A stretch of 46,837 bases of DNA from Nostoc punctiforme NIES-2108. GTDB lineage: Bacteria; Cyanobacteriota; Cyanobacteriia; Cyanobacteriales; Nostocaceae. The stretch is taken from positions 86,576-133,412 of the forward strand of contig LXQE01000159.1 in the NCBI GenBank assembly GCA_003326195.1, given 5' to 3'. The notes beneath the pieces were generated by a model. That model ran no database searches. It saw nothing but the letters and a program-made list of their open reading frames with translations, and was not told where the DNA came from. Below, piece by piece: positions 41,925-46,837 of this stretch. Numbering within the stretch: the first letter of the stretch is position 1; the number at the start of each line of letters is the position of its first letter. The position numbers and the translations under genes were made by a program.

Positions 41925-43181
41925 ATGATGATGTCACAGTCCCCTATGACAAGACCAGAAATAGCTGCTGGAACTCTAATCGATAACCGCTATATTATCC
42001 AAAAACTTCTAGGACAGGGAGGATTGGGACGAACTTACTTAGCATTTGACACTCGTCGGTTTAATGAAGCCTGTGTTCTCAAAGAATTTGCACCCATTGG
42101 CACAGGCGAAAGTGGACTGGAACAATATCGTAACTTATTTAAAAGAGAGGCAAAAATTCTTCATCAATTGCAACATCCTCAAATTCCTAAGTTTTTGGCT
42201 TGCTTTGAAGGAGATGGTCGGCTATTCCTAGTACAAGAGTATGTTGACGGTAAAACATATTCAAGACTGCTAGGAGAACTTCAACGTCAAGGAAGAAATT
42301 TTTCTGAAGACGAAGTTATACAGTGGCTAAAGAATCTGCTGCCTGTTTTGGAATATGTGCATCAGCACAACATTATCCATCGAGATATTTCTCCAGACAA
42401 CATCATGTTACCCGATGGCAAGGATCTGCCAGTGCTGATTGATTTCGGGGTAGGTAAGCAAATTGCTGACATAAACGAGGTGAGAAGTTCCAACCAACAG
42501 GTAACGTTTGTTGGCAAAATGTCCCTTGTAGGCAAAGTGGGATATGCTCCCCGCGAACAGATTAGTTTGGGTTTATGTTCACCCTCTAGTGACCTTTATG
42601 CTTTAGGTGTAACTGCTATTGTATTACTCACGGGTAGAGATCCATCTTTACTAATGGATCAATACTCACTTGAATGGAACTGGCGTGATTATACCTATGT
42701 TACTGATGGGTTTGCTCAAGTACTTGATTGTATGTTGGAAGATAGACCTAATAAGCGATACCAAACAGCCAGCGAAGTTCTTAGAGATTTAGGCTATATT
42801 GGAGAACCAGAAGTAGCAATGTCTTCTGCAATCATGGTTGATGATTTGCCAGCCACGGTATTTAACCCTGAATTTCAGGCTATGTCGTTTATATCACAGT
42901 CATATAAACAACCTGAAGAAACAATTTTTAGTTCGCCTACTAGTCCACAAACTGGGCGACGAATTGAACAAGAACAACAACAATCTTCACTCCAACCAGC
43001 ATTTATCAAACATTGTCAGCAAGAATTAGCCTACCACATCGGCCCAATGGCAAATCTGATTATAGAAGAAATACTAGCTCATAATCCTTATATTTCAGCT
43101 GACCAATTTATTGAACTTGTAACTAAGGAAATTCCTAATTTTCAAGCAGCTTTTGAATTCAAAAAAAGCTTATTTTCATAG
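41925..43181 (+). CDS. Serine/threonine protein kinase with C-terminal helical domain
   Basis: A 418-residue Hanks-type kinase. The kinase domain (about 16-295) has the glycine loop LLGQGGLGRTYLA, CVLKEF (Lys53), IHRDISPDNIML (Asp154, Asn159) and LIDFGVGK (Asp173). The usual Lys after HRD is Ser here, which is not fatal and is seen in other bacterial kinases. After a Ser/Gln-rich linker (about 300-355) a compact domain of about 60 residues follows, with HCQQELAYHIGPMANLIIEE and YISADQFIELVTKEIP. I recall similar domains (DUF8082-like) at the ends of other bacterial signalling proteins. There is no membrane span. Three consecutive ATGs (41925, 41928, 41931) make the start uncertain by two residues; AGGAG best fits the second. 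Confidence 0.92.
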   Translation: MMMSQSPMTRPEIAAGTLIDNRYIIQKLLGQGGLGRTYLAFDTRRFNEACVLKEFAPIGTGESGLEQYRNLFKREAKILHQLQHPQIPKFLACFEGDGRLFLVQEYVDGKTYSRLLGELQRQGRNFSEDEVIQWLKNLLPVLEYVHQHNIIHRDISPDNIMLPDGKDLPVLIDFGVGKQIADINEVRSSNQQVTFVGKMSLVGKVGYAPREQISLGLCSPSSDLYALGVTAIVLLTGRDPSLLMDQYSLEWNWRDYTYVTDGFAQVLDCMLEDRPNKRYQTASEVLRDLGYIGEPEVAMSSAIMVDDLPATVFNPEFQAMSFISQSYKQPEETIFSSPTSPQTGRRIEQEQQQSSLQPAFIKHCQQELAYHIGPMANLIIEEILAHNPYISADQFIELVTKEIPNFQAAFEFKKSLFS

Positions 43182-43527
43182 AAATTTAGTCCTTATGAAT
43201 TGAGGAATAATTTTAATCTCTTAACTAATTCTGTGGGTTTAAGTCCAATACAGTTCAGTTAAGGCTAAAACTCTTTGCCAAAGTCAATTTTTTTAACGTA
43301 GACGCATTCGCGCAGCGTCTCGTAAGAGTTGGACGCAAAAAGAAGAAAGACATGCTTAACCCAAGCGTATTGGGTTTAAGTCAAGAAAGCTAATATAAAG
43401 TAACGAGATTTTTTGACAGAATCTAAATACCCCTTACAGAAATCAATTACATTAGCTTTATCCAAAGCGAGTCTATATACTTCTGATGGGAAAGCAAGCT
43501 ATATGCAGCGTCTTGTAAAGAGCGTCA
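43182..43527. other. Intergenic region with degenerate dispersed repeats
   Basis: This gap between convergent genes holds two decayed copies of the repeat seen at 14601 and 25096: CGCATTCGCGCAGCGTCTCG (43305-43324) and AAAGCAAGCTATATGCAGCG (43491-43510). A direct repeat of TGGGTTTAAGTC also occurs (43233-43244 and 43372-43383). No clear terminator was seen. Confidence 0.6.
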
Positions 43528-44448
43528 TTACGAATTATTGTAATCGCTTGCACCTCCTTGAGTACGTTTGATTCTTTTCATCGCCATTTCTAAACTTAAC
43601 TGCATCCGTTTAAAGGCTTTAGCTAAATTACCGATTTCATCATTAGACATCTGCTCAAATTCAACTTCCATATGTCCCGTACTAACTTCTTCGGCTATGC
43701 GAGTCATACGTTTGAGAGGAATCACAACTTGTCGATTCAAGAACAAGTTGACTAACAGGATAGTCGCTATAAATATAGCTGATACAATCAAGATAATTAG
43801 TAAAGAAGACTGATTTGCTTTGCTAATGACATTCTTGGCAGGTACTGATATAATCTGAGCGCCAACAATTTCATTAAGCTTCCACCCAAATCCATTAGCA
43901 GCACCATAAAGACTAATCATACTTTGAGGTGCAGCTTCAGGTACACTATGACAGACCAGACAGCTTTGTTCAGAAACTGCTAAGGGACGAGCAATATAAA
44001 AGATATCCCCACCAGGAATTGAGCGAAATCCACTAACTTCTTTAAGGTCTGATTTATTTCTGAACTGTTCTACAATTTCCGTCTCAAAACCGTCAGCCTT
44101 ATCCCGAAGATTTGTGGGATTGAGAGTTGCTTCTTTATAAAAGAAATCACGGTAGTCTGTTGTTTTCCGTAAAATTTCAAACACTTCTCGTGCTGAGTAT
44201 CCAGGAACGGTTTGCGGCAAAAATTCAGTAGCCAATTTATCAACTAGCTCTGGATTCACTTGAGTACTGGTGTATTTACGAACAGAACTCATTGTTTGGA
44301 TGAGCATAAGACCAGTGGAGCTAATATCTTGTTTAGCATTCTCCCTTAGTAAAGAAGAAAGAGTAAATCCACTCAAGCTCAGACCAAATGTCAAAATTAC
44401 CAATAGCAGAATTGTAAATTTTTGTTTCAAATTGAGATTCTTTAGCAT
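43528..44448 (-). CDS. DUF3365 (c-type heme) sensor with HAMP domain
   Basis: A 306-residue two-span membrane protein. TM1 is at about 11-33; a periplasmic or lumenal domain (about 34-210) carries a single c-type heme motif, SCLVCHSVP (Cys163, Cys166, His167), of the DUF3365 (Tll0287-like) type; TM2 is at about 215-237; then a HAMP domain (about 238-290, with IPLKRMTRIAEEVSTGHM and DEIGNLAKAFKRM). It ends 15 residues later with no kinase, cyclase or chemotaxis output domain. It is probably a redox, gas or light-linked sensor that signals through HAMP to a separate partner, plausibly one of the two flanking kinases. The gene is convergent with the first kinase and divergent from the second. 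Confidence 0.9.
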   Translation of the reverse strand: MLKNLNLKQKFTILLLVILTFGLSLSGFTLSSLLRENAKQDISSTGLMLIQTMSSVRKYTSTQVNPELVDKLATEFLPQTVPGYSAREVFEILRKTTDYRDFFYKEATLNPTNLRDKADGFETEIVEQFRNKSDLKEVSGFRSIPGGDIFYIARPLAVSEQSCLVCHSVPEAAPQSMISLYGAANGFGWKLNEIVGAQIISVPAKNVISKANQSSLLIILIVSAIFIATILLVNLFLNRQVVIPLKRMTRIAEEVSTGHMEVEFEQMSNDEIGNLAKAFKRMQLSLEMAMKRIKRTQGGASDYNNS

Positions 44449-44742
44449 AATTTTAGATTACCTACAAGTCAAATTATTATGAACAAATATGTCTAAAGTT
44501 ACTGTTTACTCTACCATGAGCAATCAACTTTCATATTTTCGTATAAACGCATAGTTTAGGCAAAACGATGAGGGTATATCCAACTTTATACTATTAGTAA
44601 TTATTGAGGTTCATCAAAATGTTATCTAAGTAACTAAGTTCCAAAAAGCTACAACAGCAATTCAAATGGAATTCCCAAAAATTCGTGTTGGCTGTTCTGA
44701 TACCGTGCCAAAATAAATACCAGCAATTGTCAAATATTACTA

Positions 44743-46632
44743 ATGGTGTGGAATGCAGGAAAGTCTTTATTCGGGGGACGCTACATTATTGAAAGCCAAC
44801 TAGGTGAAGGCGGAATTGGCATTACTTATCTTGCCAGAAATCAACGAAATCAACAGCGAGTGATTAAAACCCTCAAAGAAGAAATCCTGAATCACCCCGC
44901 CTGGATACTCCACCGAAACAAGTTACGGCAAGACTTTCGTGATGAAGCAGTTCGGCTGGCTGTGTGCCACCATCCTCATATAGTACAAATAGAAACCATC
45001 TTTGATGAGGGGAATTTGCCCTGCATGGTGATGGATTACATCGAAGGGGAAGACTTAGCACAGCGCTTGAGGCGAATAGGTGTGCTATCAGAGGCAGAAG
45101 CACTACTCTACATCCGGCAAATTGGCGATGCTTTGACTCTAATCCATTCTAAAGGACTGTTGCATCGGGATCTCAAACCACGCAACATCATGATCCGCAT
45201 TGATAAATTAGAAGCAGTGCTGATAGACTTTGGCATCGCTAGAGAATTTGTTCCTAATATGATCCAAAGGCATACAGTGTATCGGACTCCTGGTTTTGCC
45301 CCACCTGAACAGTATGAATCAGAAGCGCCGCGAGGAGAATACATTGATATTTATGCCCTAGCCGCTACTTTGTATAACTTGCTTACCGCAGTTGTACCAA
45401 CTAGTGCAGATGATAGGCGTCACAATATTAATTTAGAACCACCACAATATTTTAATCCCAACATCAGCAACAGGGTAAATCAGGCTATTATGTGCGGCAT
45501 GGATCTGGAGTCAACGTATCGTCCCCAGTCTGTGCAAGAGTGGTTAGATTTATTAGGCCCTGATACTGGGGAAGATATAACTAAAATATCATCTACTTTA
45601 GTGATAACGCCTAGAGTGAAACTACCTGTACCTGTAGTATTAGATCGGCAGAACTGGCAATGTGTACAGACCCTCAGAGGTCATTCTAGTATGGTTCATG
45701 CGATCGCCATTAGTCCAGATGGGCAATTTCTTGCTAGTGGCAGTAATGACAACACCATCAAGCTTTGGCAAGTAGGCACTGGCAAATTAGTGCGTCAACT
45801 GGGTCGTTGGTCTTCTAGTCATTCCAGTATGGTTAATTCCGTCGCCTTTAGCCCAATCTCTTCAAACCTTTCTTATCAAGGCGAGTCCGGCAAATCTGCG
45901 GGAGTTGCAGACCTGAACCGAGGAATTTTAGCTAGCGGGAGTTGGGATAATACAATCAAATTGTGGGATGTCAACACAGGTAAAGAAATTCGTACTCTCA
46001 CTGGTCATACTAATTGGGTGAATTCCGTTGCTTTTAGTCCAGATGGCAAGTTTCTGGCTAGTGGCAGTGCTGACTGCACAATCAAACTGTGGCAGGTACA
46101 CACAGGCATAGAAATCCAAACTTTCACAGGTCATTCCGACCCAGTTTCGTCAGTTGCTTACTCTCCAAGAACCCCTGCAACCAATAGCCAGGATAGACAG
46201 TTGGTGGCTAGTGGCAGCAATGATTACACGATTAAACTGTGGCAAATATACACAGGCAGAAACATTTACACACTCACAGGCCATTCTTTCTTTGTCAACT
46301 GTATCGCCTTCAGCAAAAATGGGGAAATTATCGCCAGTGGTAGTGGTGACAACACGATTAAACTCTGGCATGTAAATACAGGCAGAGAAATTCGTACCCT
46401 CATTGGTCATTCTGATTCAGTTTGGTCAGTCGCCTTTAGCCAGGATGGACAATTTCTGGCTAGTGGCAGTTGGGACAACACTATCAAACTGTGGCACATA
46501 CACAGTGGCAGAGAAATCAGCACACTTACAGGGCATTCCAACTATGTTAGATGCGTCGCCTTCAGTCCCGATGGCCAAACCCTAGTTAGCGGTAGTGATG
46601 ACGACACTATTAAAATTTGGCGAAGGGGGTAG
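44743..46632 (+). CDS. Serine/threonine protein kinase with seven WD40 repeats
   Basis: A 629-residue kinase/WD40 fusion typical of filamentous cyanobacteria. The N-terminal kinase (about 13-272) has the glycine loop QLGEGGIGITYLAR, IKTLKEE (Lys42), LHRDLKPRNIM (Asp143, Lys145, Asn148), IDFGIAR (Asp162) and PGFAPPEQY. Residues 308-629 contain seven WD40 repeats (LTGHTNWVNSVAFSPDGKFL type, each closing TIKLW), enough for a complete seven-bladed propeller that would bind protein partners. Blades 2 and 4 have insertions (for example SNLSYQGESGKSAGVADLNRG). There is no membrane span. The target is unknown. It is divergent from the heme/HAMP sensor, with 294 bp between the two starts. Confidence 0.95.
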   Translation: MVWNAGKSLFGGRYIIESQLGEGGIGITYLARNQRNQQRVIKTLKEEILNHPAWILHRNKLRQDFRDEAVRLAVCHHPHIVQIETIFDEGNLPCMVMDYIEGEDLAQRLRRIGVLSEAEALLYIRQIGDALTLIHSKGLLHRDLKPRNIMIRIDKLEAVLIDFGIAREFVPNMIQRHTVYRTPGFAPPEQYESEAPRGEYIDIYALAATLYNLLTAVVPTSADDRRHNINLEPPQYFNPNISNRVNQAIMCGMDLESTYRPQSVQEWLDLLGPDTGEDITKISSTLVITPRVKLPVPVVLDRQNWQCVQTLRGHSSMVHAIAISPDGQFLASGSNDNTIKLWQVGTGKLVRQLGRWSSSHSSMVNSVAFSPISSNLSYQGESGKSAGVADLNRGILASGSWDNTIKLWDVNTGKEIRTLTGHTNWVNSVAFSPDGKFLASGSADCTIKLWQVHTGIEIQTFTGHSDPVSSVAYSPRTPATNSQDRQLVASGSNDYTIKLWQIYTGRNIYTLTGHSFFVNCIAFSKNGEIIASGSGDNTIKLWHVNTGREIRTLIGHSDSVWSVAFSQDGQFLASGSWDNTIKLWHIHSGREISTLTGHSNYVRCVAFSPDGQTLVSGSDDDTIKIWRRG

Positions 46633-46737
46633 TAAATAATTCGTAATTTTTCTATGAATCTATAGATAGAACTGCGATCGCTCCAAATTTGTAACAATAA
46701 TGACGGCAACCGTTATTTTTGAACAAAAATAAATTAT

Positions 46738-46837
46738 ATGGGCTTTGGTATTGGTGATTTATTCTGGATTTTCCTCCTTCTGACTTCTTTGCAACCCCTT
46801 TGGCAAAAACGTCAAATAGAATATCGCCGCTTGCGTG
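46738..46837 (+). CDS. SDH family Clp-fold serine proteinase (partial)
   Basis: The window ends inside this gene. The 33 visible residues, MGFGIGDLFWIFLLLTSLQP followed by LWQKRQIEYRRLR, form an N-terminal membrane anchor then a basic segment. This matches the start of the SDH-family (SppA/ClpP-like) serine proteinases I remember from cyanobacteria and other bacteria. The catalytic region is outside the window, so the call rests on the N-terminal signature alone. It starts 106 bases after the WD40 kinase and has no obvious Shine-Dalgarno site. Confidence 0.7.
   Translation, partial: MGFGIGDLFWIFLLLTSLQPLWQKRQIEYRRLR

Overview
The window looks like chromosomal DNA of a filamentous, heterocyst-type cyanobacterium (Nostocales, most likely Nostoc). 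The evidence is the many GCGATCGC (HIP1) octamers inside and outside genes, the abundant heptanucleotide tandem repeats typical of this group, cyanobacterial genes (cyanophycin synthetase and cyanophycinase, NblB, RpaB, the complex-C cofactor assembly protein, PEP-CTERM, pentapeptide and Uma2 proteins), and a gene order carB - group 2 sigma factor - DUF760 - mutT - CBS - nblB that I recall from Anabaena PCC 7120 (memory, not checked). No rRNA, tRNA, CRISPR array or prophage was seen.

Layout. 1-3.8 kb: the N-terminal part of larB, a peptide-type ABC substrate-binding lipoprotein, then ispF and trmD, all on the minus strand. 4.3-8.1 kb: cphB-cphA, which degrade and make cyanophycin; a perfect GTA-N8-TAC NtcA-type site lies between them. 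8.1-16.3 kb: mostly housekeeping genes (tatA/E-type, a membrane Ser/Thr kinase, cbiT, cdsA, a DUF2993 protein, an RsuA-family pseudouridine synthase, a RodZ-like HTH protein, malQ). 16.5-21.2 kb: a Nudix hydrolase, an unusual pentapeptide-repeat/RidA fusion, two antitoxin-like genes without toxins, a [2Fe-2S] protein and a Dps protein. 21.7-29.7 kb: carB (carbamoyl phosphate for arginine and pyrimidines, so upstream of cyanophycin), the sigma factor with a structured leader, DUF760, a candidate ncRNA, mutT, a CBS protein and nblB (phycobilisome degradation). 29.8-36.1 kb: a PEP-CTERM protein, DUF456, a zinc-ligand-deficient M48 homologue, a complex-C assembly protein, rpaB and divergent radA. 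36.1-41.3 kb: an accessory stretch with two Uma2 nucleases, a decayed IS4-type element, gene fragments and a 21-bp tandem array. 41.9-46.6 kb: a signalling island (kinase, heme-c-type sensor with HAMP, kinase with a seven-bladed WD40 propeller). The window ends inside a Clp-fold serine proteinase gene.

Nitrogen-storage metabolism (cphA, cphB, carB), the light and stress regulator rpaB, a group 2 sigma factor, nblB and dps suggest a region rich in acclimation functions, but apart from cphB-cphA and trmD-ispF most neighbours look independently transcribed. Heptamer arrays repeatedly abut or overlap start codons (ispF, Nudix, cdsA, the complex-C protein, the first Uma2), and this affects start-site calls.

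The best candidates for something new are the pentapeptide-RidA fusion, the M48 homologue lacking two zinc ligands, the promoter-to-terminator ncRNA candidate at 27.6-27.8 kb, the 21-bp array open on both strands, and the kinase/heme-sensor/kinase-WD40 island.
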